Assembly: GCF_012275575.1 (NCBI RefSeq)
Contig: NZ_NPIH01000276.1
Coordinates: forward strand, 1 to 64,000
Source: Paraburkholderia sp. SG-MS1
Lineage (GTDB): Bacteria; Pseudomonadota; Gammaproteobacteria; Burkholderiales; Burkholderiaceae
Length of the DNA stretch: 64,000 nucleotides
Direction of reading: 5' to 3'
Numbering within the stretch: the first letter of the stretch is position 1; each line of letters starts with the position of its first letter. Positions 17,313 through 26,338 of the stretch are shown one piece after another. Below the pieces are notes generated by a model. The model saw only the letters and a program-made list of their open reading frames with translations. It had not been told where the DNA came from and did not search any database. The position numbers and the translations under genes are program-made.

Positions 17313-20300
17313 CTAGTTTCTGAGCCCTGTGCTTGTCCGAGCGCCACGGATGCGCTCAACGAGGGCATACATCTTTAGTTCGCTTGCCGCGGTGGCCGCC
17401 GCGGCGAGCAGGTCTTGCGCCCGTGTTCTATCCTCGATCCGACTGCGCGCTGCCAGCATCAGCGCGAATTCGTGCCGGCTATGCGCCAGCCAGGGCCACG
17501 CTCGCAAGTGCTCATCCATGCACAGCGCGTACTCAAAGTGCTCTTCGGCAGCGGACCAATCGCCAAGAGCGCCCGCGAGCATGCCGAGATGCCGCGCCGC
17601 CGATCCGCAGCACAGCGTAAAAACAGGAACGGTGACCACCTGGTCCCGGAACGGCAGGAGAAGGGCATAAATCTGTTCCGCGTGCCCGACGTCCCCGAGC
17701 CGCGCAGCGACTTCCGCCAGATACGTCAACGTGACGAGCCGCTTGCTGTCTACAGGGATGCTGGATCCCGATTCCGCAAGCCGATCGAGATTGTCGCGCG
17801 CCTGAGCTTCGAAGCCGAGATCGCTACAGATCAACATGAGCCCGGGACGCCAGGCAGCGTCTTCTGAATGCTCGTCGACGAACCGCTTGAAGAGCGGCGC
17901 TACCTCGGCGAGCCGGCCTTGTTCGCGACGTATCGAAAACATCTGCATGCCGTAGACGCCCGTTGCGAGTTTCGCGTCGACGCTCTGCGCCATTTGCAAC
18001 GACGCGCGTGCCTTGTGTTCCGCCTCGACGAAGTCCCCAACGAGTATGGCCTGCATCGCCTGCGCACCTGTCAGACACCATTTGTCGACGAAATGCTGCC
18101 CACTGGTGGCAATCTGCCGATATCTTTCCAGGCTGCTCTCGAAGCGTTCCACCGCGCCGATCTCCAGGTAGCCGGCGAGACATCGAGCGCATGCGTGACC
18201 TATGGTGTGTGTATCACCGAGATCTTCCGCAATCTGGCTCAACTCCTGTAACGCGTTTGCACGTTCCGGGAACTTGTCCGCCCGCAAAGGGCGAGCCCCG
18301 ATATGCATCATGTCGCACGCCAATGCATCGAACAGGCTCGGCAGATCGTTGAGGCGTCGGGCCAGAGCGACAGCCTCCAGAACCAGTTCGTCGGCTTGTT
18401 CGACTGCACCGGTCATGTGAACGGTGCGGACCAGCCGGCTCAACAGGCGGCAGCGCTCGACGGACTCCTCGGTGCCGATCAAGCCGAGCGCCTCTTGCAG
18501 CAAGGAAAGCGATGCTTTGCCGGAGCCTTCGAGGAACGTCTCGGCGGTGTCGAACCCCAACGCCGCCTGCACGAGAAACGACGGCAAGTTCTGCTCCCTG
18601 GCGATTTGCGCGGCCTGCCGGAAGGTCGCTATCGCCTCGCGGCGGGCCAACCGGAGCTCCGCTCCGCCTCTTGTCAGCAGCAGAGGCACCAGGTGGGCTG
18701 CCCGATCCTGATCACTGTAGGAACATCGGCGTATCAATTCAATCCCGCGCTGCGCGTGAGCGATAGCCTCGTCGTAGGCTGCGCCCGCAAGCGCCTGTTC
18801 CCCGGCACGCTGCCAGTAGCCGATTGCGCGATCCGGCAGGTCCGCCGCAGCGAAGTTCTGAGCGATCAATTCGGGTTGCCGACTGACGATTTCCGGATAA
18901 TGGCCCTCCAGAGCAGTCGCGATCAGCGCGTGGTATTGGCGGCGGCGCGAAAGCAGCAGGGATTGGTAGGCGATCTCCTGGATCAGCGCGTGCCGGAACA
19001 GATATACGTCTCCGTCCGCCGGTCTACCCGAAGCGGGAAGGATGATTTCGGCTGCGATCAGGCGGTCTAGCGTTTCCTGCAGATCGTTCTCCGACCTGGA
19101 CGCAATCAGGCCAAGCAGCTTCCGGCCGAACTCCCGTCCCACCGTGGCCGCGATCTGGGCGGTTTCCTTCACGGCTGGCTCGAGCCGGTCGAGCCGCGAT
19201 AGTAGCGAGCCCTGTAGCGTGTCGGGGATCGCAATCGTCTGCGGCATCCCTTTCAACTCGTAGCTCGTGCCGGCATCCTGCAACAATTCGCCTTGCAGAA
19301 CGGTCTTCGTCAGCTCCTCGACGAAGAGCGGCACGCCGTCCGTTTTGGAGACGATCTGATCGAGTACGAAAGGCGGCAGCTGCTTTCCATTGGTCAGCCT
19401 GTCGATCATCGCGATGCAATCGCGGCGCGAGAGCCGATCGAGGTTGACCTGTACGAGATGAGGATAACTCCATCCCGGTTCGAACTCGGGCCGCGCCGTG
19501 AGCAATAGCAGCAGTGAAGCGGCCACGAGCCGCTCGAGCACCAGCCGAACGAACTCGAGGGATGACGGATCGATCCAGTGCGCGTCCTCGACGATGACGA
19601 GCACCGGCTGAACTCGCGTCGACTGCTCGATGATGGCAACGAGCACGTCGAGCGTCCGCCGTTTAAAGGACGGGGACGAGGCATCGATTGCCGGATGGCG
19701 CCCGCCCGCCGGAATTCCGAGCAAAGTCGTCAGCACGAGAAGCGTCTCCTCGGCATTTAGTCGGAGTAATGCAATTCCGGCCTCCAGCCGTTCCAGATCC
19801 GACGAATCGGGCCCGTCGGGACCGAGGCCAAAGGCGCGCCGCAGCCAGCGCAAGACTGGCCAGAAAGGGCTGTTGCAATAGTACGGGGAACAGTGGAGCG
19901 AAATGACCGCATGGTTGTCACCACTGATGCCGTCGCCGAATGCCCGCAGCACGCGGGATTTTCCGATACCCGGCTCGCCGGTCAGCACGACGCAGCGCAT
20001 TTCGCCGTCGACGCTCTGCCTCCAGCGTTGCCGGATCATGTCGAGTTCCGCGGCTCGTCCGATGAGCGGCGTGATGCCGTCGACCGTCCTGATTTCGAAG
20101 CGGTTGATCGCATCCGTTTGCGCCAGCACGCGTTGGACTCGAACCGGACCAGCGATCCCTTTCAGTTCTTGCCAACCGAGGTCTTCGAGCCGGAACGATC
20201 CTTCGATCAGCCGCTGGGTGGCCGGGCCCACGACGATCGCATCGGGCGGAGCGACCGACTGCAGCCTTGCGGCGACGATTGGCGCCTCTCCGACGATCGC

Positions 20301-20936
20301 CTGCTGGTCGCGCGTCGATCCAGCGCCAATCGCGCCGGCGACGACAAGTCCCGTCTCGATCCCGATTCGCATCTGCAGGCGGACGCCGTGCTCGACTTCG
20401 ATGCGATTGTTGGCCTCTCGAAGCGCCGAAACGACAGCGAGAGCGGAGAGTACCGCGCGCACGGCATCGTCTTCGTGCGCAGTCGGGTAGCCGAAGTAAA
20501 CGAGCAGTCCGTCACCGATGTAAAGCGCGATGTGACCTTCATGAGCTTCGATCGCGCTTGCACAGACTTGATGATAGATGCCTAGCAGGCGTCGCATGTC
20601 CTCGGGATCGAATCGCTCCGCGAGAGCTGTCGAATCGATTAGGTCGACGAACATCACAGTGAGTTGCCGCCTCTCGGCCTCGACGGCTCCGAACGCAGGC
20701 GGCGAGGGCAGGTCTGCTCGTTCCTTCGCGCGGTCGAGCGATGGCGCGTGGGATTCAGTCAGTGCCGCAAGCCCTTTCGCGAGCCGCTTGCGGTCGCCGA
20801 GCGTCAGGCCGAGCTCCTTTAAATCGCCCTCGGACAGGTCGCCGAGCACATCCCAGTCGATCCCTTGCGATGCAAACTTCGTGGCGTGACCACCGAGGCC
20901 AATCTGCACCAGCCATGTCGTCAGATCGTCCGTCAT
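17313..20936 (-). CDS. SAM domain-degenerate cyclase-AAA ATPase-TPR protein
   Basis: The 1207-residue protein has the same domain order as the cyclase at 13458. A SAM domain (1-62) is followed by a class III cyclase homology domain (90-235), an ATPase with Walker A GEPGIGKS and Walker B VLVIVEDAHW, and a long helical repeat tail. In the cyclase domain the metal Asp98 and Asp142 and Arg224 remain. The substrate-selecting Lys is Leu138 (GHIALYIGDG), and the transition-state Asn is Ile220 (EAPIVAARL). I infer weak or no cyclase activity, so it may act as a signal-binding ATPase or scaffold. It converges on the other cyclase gene and is followed by the DUF4242 gene. Confidence 0.85.
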   Translation of the reverse strand: MTDDLTTWLVQIGLGGHATKFASQGIDWDVLGDLSEGDLKELGLTLGDRKRLAKGLAALTESHAPSLDRAKERADLPSPPAFGAVEAERRQLTVMFVDLIDSTALAERFDPEDMRRLLGIYHQVCASAIEAHEGHIALYIGDGLLVYFGYPTAHEDDAVRAVLSALAVVSALREANNRIEVEHGVRLQMRIGIETGLVVAGAIGAGSTRDQQAIVGEAPIVAARLQSVAPPDAIVVGPATQRLIEGSFRLEDLGWQELKGIAGPVRVQRVLAQTDAINRFEIRTVDGITPLIGRAAELDMIRQRWRQSVDGEMRCVVLTGEPGIGKSRVLRAFGDGISGDNHAVISLHCSPYYCNSPFWPVLRWLRRAFGLGPDGPDSSDLERLEAGIALLRLNAEETLLVLTTLLGIPAGGRHPAIDASSPSFKRRTLDVLVAIIEQSTRVQPVLVIVEDAHWIDPSSLEFVRLVLERLVAASLLLLLTARPEFEPGWSYPHLVQVNLDRLSRRDCIAMIDRLTNGKQLPPFVLDQIVSKTDGVPLFVEELTKTVLQGELLQDAGTSYELKGMPQTIAIPDTLQGSLLSRLDRLEPAVKETAQIAATVGREFGRKLLGLIASRSENDLQETLDRLIAAEIILPASGRPADGDVYLFRHALIQEIAYQSLLLSRRRQYHALIATALEGHYPEIVSRQPELIAQNFAAADLPDRAIGYWQRAGEQALAGAAYDEAIAHAQRGIELIRRCSYSDQDRAAHLVPLLLTRGGAELRLARREAIATFRQAAQIAREQNLPSFLVQAALGFDTAETFLEGSGKASLSLLQEALGLIGTEESVERCRLLSRLVRTVHMTGAVEQADELVLEAVALARRLNDLPSLFDALACDMMHIGARPLRADKFPERANALQELSQIAEDLGDTHTIGHACARCLAGYLEIGAVERFESSLERYRQIATSGQHFVDKWCLTGAQAMQAILVGDFVEAEHKARASLQMAQSVDAKLATGVYGMQMFSIRREQGRLAEVAPLFKRFVDEHSEDAAWRPGLMLICSDLGFEAQARDNLDRLAESGSSIPVDSKRLVTLTYLAEVAARLGDVGHAEQIYALLLPFRDQVVTVPVFTLCCGSAARHLGMLAGALGDWSAAEEHFEYALCMDEHLRAWPWLAHSRHEFALMLAARSRIEDRTRAQDLLAAAATAASELKMYALVERIRGARTSTGLRN

Positions 20937-21255
20937 CGTTAGAACTCTGCTTTGCCGTCAAGGACTATGATCGGCGTGGTAGCGTCAATTGTCCATGCAC
21001 GTTCACGCCCATTCCAACGGTTGCCTGATCAGGCGACGGAATGTCAGGCGCGTGCGGTGGCATCGCTTAAGTAAGAGCGACGAACATTGCGCCGCCTGTC
21101 GCCCTTGCGATTGTCGATGCCGGGCGTCTCGCACGATCGGCGCGAGCCGACGTTCGGACGCCGTCCCGATGGCCCTCCCCCGCAAGCCGGTCAGCTGCAC
21201 CGACGTGTCTTTCGCATAGCGCTGGCCGGTGCTGCGATCTTCAGTGCACCCCACT

Positions 21256-22141
21256 AATCTCGATTGGAGTATCAATACGCAATACGTCAAGGCCGGTCAA
21301 CCGCTCGTCCGGCTCGATGACACCGAGCCGCGCATTGCGCTGCAAGAGGCGGAGGGACAGTTGATCCGCGCGGTGAGGCAGGCGCGCAGCGCCAGATTCT
21401 CCAACGCGATGTACCGGGCTGCCGTCGACTCGCGCGTCGCGGAGCTCGCGCTGGCTGAACAGGCGTTGAAAGCGCGCTCGGGCGCAACGGTGGAGGTGGT
21501 CTCCGCGGAAGAGTGTGCGCGGGCCCAGAAATCGGGGAAAGTTGCTCGGGCCAATCTTGCATCGGCCCGCAATCAGCTTGCGAGCGGCTCGCGCCACATC
21601 GAAGACGATCCGGCCGTGATGCAGGCGGTACAGCAACTGAAGCTTGCCTATGTCAGGACCGCGCGAACGACGTTAGTCGCGCCGGTCGAAGGCGCCGTTG
21701 CGCAGCGTTCTGTGCAGATCCGCCAGCCGGTTTGCGGCCGGCGCACAGCTGATGACGATCGTGCCGGTCATGCAGTTGTGGATCGAGGCCAACTTCAAGG
21801 AAGGACAAGTCCGCAACCTGCGTATCGGTCAGCCGGTTTCCGCGGTCGCCGATCTCTATGGATCGAACGTGGTATTTCACGGCCGGGTTGGCGGACTGTC
21901 GCCGGGAACGGGCAGCGCATTTTCCATGTTGCCGCCGCAGAACGCGGCCGGCAACTGGATCAAGGTCGTTCAGCGCGTGCCGGTCATCATTTTTCTGGAT
22001 CCCGAGGAGCTGGTCGCGCATCCGTTGCGGGTCGGCCTATCAATGACAGTGTCGGTCGATACGCATCAACGCGACGGATCGCCGGGTACCAGCGCCACCG
22101 CGCAGGCAAGTGCGAGCGCGGCACCGTCGCCTGACGAATGA
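21256..22141 (+). pseudogene. EmrA/HlyD-type efflux membrane-fusion protein, frameshifted
   Basis: Two overlapping frames together read as the later two-thirds of an EmrA-like adaptor. The first has NTQYVKAGQPLVRLDDTEP and LVAPVEGAVAQRSVQ. The second continues with FAAGAQLMTIVPVMQLW and IEANFKEGQVRNLRIGQPV. The junction fits one extra T in the TTT run at 21731-21733. The N-terminal membrane anchor is also missing, and no EmrB-like transporter follows. The intact protein would bridge inner and outer membranes in drug export. Confidence 0.75.
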
Positions 22142-22458
22142 CATAACGCGCGCGGAGGCGATTGCGCGAAAGTTGATCGGGCAGAGCAAATAGCTTGGGC
22201 TCTCGTGACTTCGATAGCGCGCAGCGCGGCCAATTGTTCAATGCCGGATCGCACTGGCTGCTGCGGCTTTCACCTTCCGATCCTCGCCACGCAGCCGGCA
22301 GACTGACTTTATCTATGTCGTCCCTTTCGGCAACGAAGGGAGGCCCGCTAAACGATTTTCATCTTCGCCGCGAAACACCGGGTTGCCATGAATCGACGCA
22401 ATGATGGCGCCGCGTCGCTGGCATCGGTGCGGGTTCTACCCGCGTCCCGGTTCGGAGC
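22142..22458. other. intergenic, no gene seen
   Basis: The stretch between the EmrA relic and the end of the binding-protein gene shows no recognisable gene or RNA. Confidence 0.4.
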
Positions 22459-23241
22459 TTATTTGCCGTACATATCGAATGGAAAGTACTTCCGCTCGAT
22501 CTTCCGGTACGTGCCGTCGCGCAACATTTCCGCGATGGCCACATTCAGTGCGTCGCGCAAATCGCTGTCGGATTTGCGCATGCCGGCGGCATCGCCGTCG
22601 CCCATGATCTTCGGGTCGTAGACGACGTCCCCCGCGAAAGCGAATCCCTTGCCGCTCGGCGTATCGAGAAAACCGAGCTTGCCTTGCACCGCGTCCATGA
22701 GCACCGCGTCGACGCGGCCCGCGCCAAGGTCCGCGTAGGCCTGATCGTAGTTCTGGTACGGCACCACCTCGACGCCTGCCGCCGCCCACTTCTCGCGTGC
22801 ATACGTTTCCTGCACCGTGCCCTGCTGAACGGCGACACGCTTGTGCGCGAGCTTCGCGGCATCGGGCAGCAGGCCCGAACCTTCGCGCGCGATCAGGCGC
22901 GTCTGGTTGCGATACAGGCGATTGGTGAAATCGATCTGCTCGCGGCGTTTCGGCGTCGCGGCCATGGACGACAGGATCACATCGAATTTGCGTGCCTGAA
23001 GGCCCGGAATCAGACCATCGAAGCTGCTTTGCACCCACACGCATTTCGCCTTCAGCTTCGCGCACAACGCGTTGCCGAGATCGACGTCGAAGCCGACCAC
23101 GGCGCCGCTCGTCGACAGCGATTCGAACGGAGGATAGGTCGGATCGATGCCCACGCGTATCGTCTGCCATTCTTTCGCCGATGCTGCGCACGCAAGCGCC
23201 ATCGACACGGCTGCCACCGCCACTTTCAAGCTACGTTTCAT
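22459..23241 (-). CDS. periplasmic amino-acid/opine-type substrate-binding protein (family 3)
   Basis: The 260-residue protein has a signal peptide ending at CAASA. The mature start, WQTIRVGIDPTYPPFESL, and the motif DVDLGNALCAKL are typical of HisJ/LAO/NocT-type family 3 binding proteins of ABC importers. The final segment, EMLRDGTYRKIERKYFPFDMYG, is also typical. It delivers an amino acid or opine-like ligand to a permease. It is the last gene of the dehydrogenase operon, 78 bases after the flavoprotein gene. No permease or ATPase gene is nearby, so it must borrow one or be encoded apart. Confidence 0.88.
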   Translation of the reverse strand: MKRSLKVAVAAVSMALACAASAKEWQTIRVGIDPTYPPFESLSTSGAVVGFDVDLGNALCAKLKAKCVWVQSSFDGLIPGLQARKFDVILSSMAATPKRREQIDFTNRLYRNQTRLIAREGSGLLPDAAKLAHKRVAVQQGTVQETYAREKWAAAGVEVVPYQNYDQAYADLGAGRVDAVLMDAVQGKLGFLDTPSGKGFAFAGDVVYDPKIMGDGDAAGMRKSDSDLRDALNVAIAEMLRDGTYRKIERKYFPFDMYGK

Positions 23242-23319
23242 AAGCCACTCCTAACCAGGGGTTCAAGGGTTGAGGTCAACGGAAAACAGCGCGTACGCAT
23301 GGCCGGAAAACAGCGCGCT

Positions 23320-24804
23320 TCAACTTGGAAACTCGCCTCGCGCGACATCGTCGCCGGCGGGCAGCGCCTGCGCCAGTTGCGCGAGCGTCACCGGTTTGAC
23401 GGGCGCGCGTATGCGGTAATACCCGACGTCGGCGATGTCTCTCGCCTGGGTGCTCGCGATCACCTCGCCCACCGTCGTGCCGCACCAGCGGCCCTGGCAC
23501 GGCCCCATGCCGCAACGCGAGAACGCCTTCATCTGGTTCGGCCCCATGCAGCCTTGCGCGGCAATGCGGCGGATTTCGCCCGCGGTCACTTCCTCGCAGC
23601 GGCACACGATGACCTCGTCGGCGGGCAGACGGAACGCGGGCGCAGGTGTATAGAGCGCGTCCAGCAGCGGGCGCACGGCCAGATGCCGGTTCAATGCGGC
23701 ACGCGGTGCGCGGCTTGCGCGGTCTCGCGCTCGCGCATCGAGCGCGCCGAGTTGCGCGGCGATATCGAGCGCGGCGAGCGTGGACGCCGAGGCCGCCGCC
23801 TGCGCGCCGGCGATGGCCGCGCCATCGCCGGCGATCCACACCTGCGCGACGCTGCTGCGTCCCCATGCGTCCGTGCACGGCCGCCAGCAAGCCGCGCCCG
23901 TATCCCATTCGTGTGCGCAACCGGTCGCGCGCGCCAGGTTCGACGAAGGAATCACGCCCTGATGCAGCAGCACGAGCGACGCGTCGATGCGCTGCGCGTT
24001 GCCTGCACCGTCGACGAAGCGGACGGCGCGCGCCTCCATATCGCCGACGATTTCCACGTCCCGCGCATGCCGATGAATGGCGATGCCCGCGCGGCGCACG
24101 GCGCGCAGCATGCGCCACCCTTTGAGCAGATAATCGGCCGCCCGCAGCGCGCGCGGCACATGGCGCAACGCGTCGACGTACGCGCGCGACGGCGTCGTAT
24201 CGACGATGGCCTCGATGCGCCGGCCCACGTCCAGCAGTTGCGAAGCGAACAGCCACAAGAGCGGCCCGCTGCCGACCAGCACAGTCTCTTCGGGCGGTAC
24301 GAGACCCGCTGACTTCAATACGGACTGCGCCGCGCCCACGCCCATCACGCCCGGCAGCGTCCAGCCGCGAACCGGCCACGGTCGTTCCTGGGCGCCTGTC
24401 GCCATCAGCACGGCGCGCGCATGAACGGCCAGCGTCCCGGCGTCGCCGGACGCGCCGCGCGCTTTGACCGTGTCCACCGGATTGCCGCGCGTCAGCATCG
24501 CGACCACTTCAGTGCTGCCCGCCTGCGGCTCGTGCGCGATCTGCCAGACCAGGGTCTGCGGCAGATACTGTGCGCCACACCTGCGAAAGCGCTCGATGAG
24601 CGGACGTCCCGCCGCATAGTCCTTGCCGAGCGCCACAGTGCTTCTGAGCGGCGAGCTCGCCGCATCGCGGTAGATCTGTCCGCCCAGCGCATGACCATCA
24701 TCGGCGACGATCACCGAAAGGCCGCGCTCGCGCGCTTCACAGGCCGCCGTCATCCCCGCCGGGCCCGCGCCCACGATCAGTAGATCGCATCGCATCTCCG
24801 TCAT
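23320..24804 (-). CDS. FAD/NAD(P)-binding subunit of opine/hydroxyproline-type dehydrogenase
   Basis: The 494-residue protein opens with LLIVGAGPAGMTAACEA (FAD site) and has a second nucleotide site near TVLVGSGPLLWLFA. The C-terminal quarter carries a BFD-like [2Fe-2S] cysteine set (CRCEEVT, then SRCGMGPCQGRWCG). This pattern matches subunit A of opine oxidases, HcnB of cyanide synthase and D-hydroxyproline dehydrogenase alpha. It works with the adjacent 2Fe-2S protein and the D-amino-acid-oxidase-like subunit at the inner membrane to oxidise a C-N bond. Its ATG at 24804 lies inside the overlapping end of the 2Fe-2S gene. Confidence 0.87.
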   Translation of the reverse strand: MTEMRCDLLIVGAGPAGMTAACEARERGLSVIVADDGHALGGQIYRDAASSPLRSTVALGKDYAAGRPLIERFRRCGAQYLPQTLVWQIAHEPQAGSTEVVAMLTRGNPVDTVKARGASGDAGTLAVHARAVLMATGAQERPWPVRGWTLPGVMGVGAAQSVLKSAGLVPPEETVLVGSGPLLWLFASQLLDVGRRIEAIVDTTPSRAYVDALRHVPRALRAADYLLKGWRMLRAVRRAGIAIHRHARDVEIVGDMEARAVRFVDGAGNAQRIDASLVLLHQGVIPSSNLARATGCAHEWDTGAACWRPCTDAWGRSSVAQVWIAGDGAAIAGAQAAASASTLAALDIAAQLGALDARARDRASRAPRAALNRHLAVRPLLDALYTPAPAFRLPADEVIVCRCEEVTAGEIRRIAAQGCMGPNQMKAFSRCGMGPCQGRWCGTTVGEVIASTQARDIADVGYYRIRAPVKPVTLAQLAQALPAGDDVARGEFPS

Positions 24805-25099
24805 GCGATCCTCGCCTTGCCTTGCCTTGCATCGCGCGCACGCGCATGCCCTCGGCGACGCGCGTCATGCAGGCCTGCACGTTCGGTACGCCGTCGACCT
24901 CGACGAGACACTCGAAACACACGCCCATCATGCAAAACGGCCCGCGCGGCGCACCGCTGACTGCCGACGAACGGCACATCACCTTCCCGCTCGCGAGCAA
25001 GGCCGCAGCAACCGTGAAGTGGGCGGGCACTCGCAAGGCGTTACCGTCGATATCGATGCCGACGGTCGCGTCGGACGTCAGCGGCAAGCATTCAAACAT
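24737..25099 (-). CDS. small [2Fe-2S] subunit of opine/hydroxyproline-type dehydrogenase
   Basis: The 120-residue protein resembles HcnA/OoxX-type ferredoxin subunits, with cysteines 56, 61, 64 and 77 in GPFCMMGVCFECLV and QACM. It starts 8 bases inside the upstream oxidase gene. Its end is odd: the frame runs 68 bases into the next gene and appends about 24 unrelated residues. A 5-bp repeat (GCCTT, three copies, 24814-24828) lies at the point where homologues stop. With one repeat fewer the frame would end in Ala-stop with an ATGA overlap to the next start, so a repeat expansion probably altered the C-terminus. The ligand residues are unaffected. Confidence 0.85.
   Translation of the reverse strand: MFECLPLTSDATVGIDIDGNALRVPAHFTVAAALLASGKVMCRSSAVSGAPRGPFCMMGVCFECLVEVDGVPNVQACMTRVAEGMRVRAMQGKARRGSHDGDAMRSTDRGRGPGGDDGGL
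24814..24830. repeat. 5-bp tandem repeat at gene junction
   Basis: GCCTT occurs three times in a row followed by GC (GCAAG-type units on the coding strand). It sits at the end of the 2Fe-2S gene and just ahead of the next start codon, where gain or loss of one unit changes the reading frame. Confidence 0.85.
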
Positions 25100-26225
25100 G
25101 ACTCGTCCTCACCGCAATGGATGCAGGTTGAAAGCGCGCCGTCACGAACGGCTCGACGATGCCCGGACGCGCGCCGCCCGCGATCCACGGTGCGAGGGTA
25201 TCGGCATGCGCGGCGGCGAGCGTCACGCCGCTATGACAGATCGCGATGAAGGCGCCCGGACACGATGCGGATTCCTCGTAGACGGGCAGACCATCCGGCG
25301 TCATGATGCGCAGCGCGCCCCACGCCCGCACGATGCGGGCATGCGCGAGCAGCGGAAAAGCGGTCTGCGCGCGCCGCGCGATATCAGCCATCACTCCGCG
25401 CGTGGTCCCGTCGTCGAAACCGACGTCTTCGGCGGAATCTCCCAGCATCACCGAGCCTTCGCGCGTCTGCCGCACGACCAGCGTCGGATAGGCAATAAAC
25501 GGTGCAAGGCGCTCGGTCACCATGATCTGTCCGCGCAACGGCGAGATTGGCGCGTCAAGGCCGACCATCGGTGCAAGCCGCGCATTGCCAAGTCCCGCCG
25601 CGAGCACGACGCGCCCGGCCGCGAGCGTGCCCGCCGCCGTGATCACATCGAAGCGGCCCGCGCGCGGCAGCACCTCGCGCACTTCCTCATTCGGCCGATA
25701 TGCGCCGCCGAGCGCCACGAATGCCCGCTGCAATGCGCGCAGCGTGTACAACGGACTGGCGTGGCCGTCGTTGCGTGAATAGAGCGCGCCCGCCAGTTCC
25801 GGCGATGCCGCCGGGATGCGCTTGCGCAATGCGGCCGGATCGAGCACTTCGTAGTCGAGCCCTGCGTCCTGCTGGCGCAACGATTCGAGCAAGGTCCGCC
25901 CCTTGTCGAGTTCACCGTGCGTCTCGCACAGCTCGATGCCGCCGGGCCGCTCGAAACCAACGTCGACGCCCGTCTCACGCAACAGTTGCGCCGCGAACGC
26001 CGACCAGCGCTCCGACGAACCCAGCGACCACTGCGCGTAGGCCAAGCAGCGCCCGCCCTTACCCTGCACCCACACCAGGCCGAAATTGCCGCGCGCCGCC
26101 CGATAAGCGTTGTCGTCGCCGTCGCACACGGCCACGCGCAGGCGCTGACGCGCAAGCCCATAGGCGATCGCCATGCCGACGAGACCGCCGCCTGCAACGA
26201 CGACGTCGTACGCGTTCGCTCTCAT
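25092..26225 (-). CDS. D-amino-acid-dehydrogenase-like FAD oxidase subunit (opine/hydroxyproline type)
   Basis: The 377-residue protein starts at ATG 26225. The N-terminus, YDVVVAGGGLVGMAIAYGLA, is the FAD-binding fold of the DAO family, as in OoxB/NoxB, HcnC and hydroxyproline dehydrogenase beta. The late motif RAWGALRIMTPDGLPVYEE is the usual DAO signature region. It should oxidise an imino or opine-like acid, with electrons passing to the 2Fe-2S and FAD/NAD subunits encoded next. It is the first gene of the operon, divergent from a LysR gene. Which compound is used cannot be told from sequence. Confidence 0.87.
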   Translation of the reverse strand: MRANAYDVVVAGGGLVGMAIAYGLARQRLRVAVCDGDDNAYRAARGNFGLVWVQGKGGRCLAYAQWSLGSSERWSAFAAQLLRETGVDVGFERPGGIELCETHGELDKGRTLLESLRQQDAGLDYEVLDPAALRKRIPAASPELAGALYSRNDGHASPLYTLRALQRAFVALGGAYRPNEEVREVLPRAGRFDVITAAGTLAAGRVVLAAGLGNARLAPMVGLDAPISPLRGQIMVTERLAPFIAYPTLVVRQTREGSVMLGDSAEDVGFDDGTTRGVMADIARRAQTAFPLLAHARIVRAWGALRIMTPDGLPVYEESASCPGAFIAICHSGVTLAAAHADTLAPWIAGGARPGIVEPFVTARFQPASIAVRTSHV

Positions 26226-26338
26226 GTTATGGATATCAGTCACGGCGTGAATCTCTGAAAAATGCTGTCCGGCGTAGCATCCAACTGGCAAAATGCGGCG
26301 TCAAATGCCTTTTCTTTTATTATCCATAAGCAAATATT
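26226..26338. promoter_or_regulatory. divergent promoter region with an inverted pair of TATCCATAA
   Basis: TTATGGATA at 26227-26235 and its complement TATCCATAA at 26321-26329 lie just upstream of the two divergent start codons, so each gene has the same 9-mer close to its ATG. They are candidate sites for the LysR protein or shared translation-leader elements. The DNA between is AT-rich near the LysR start (TTTTATTAT). Confidence 0.4.

Noticed and set aside
22684..24312. Plus-strand open frame of 542 codons
   Set aside because: It runs antisense across the binding protein and flavoprotein genes and has typical shadow composition.
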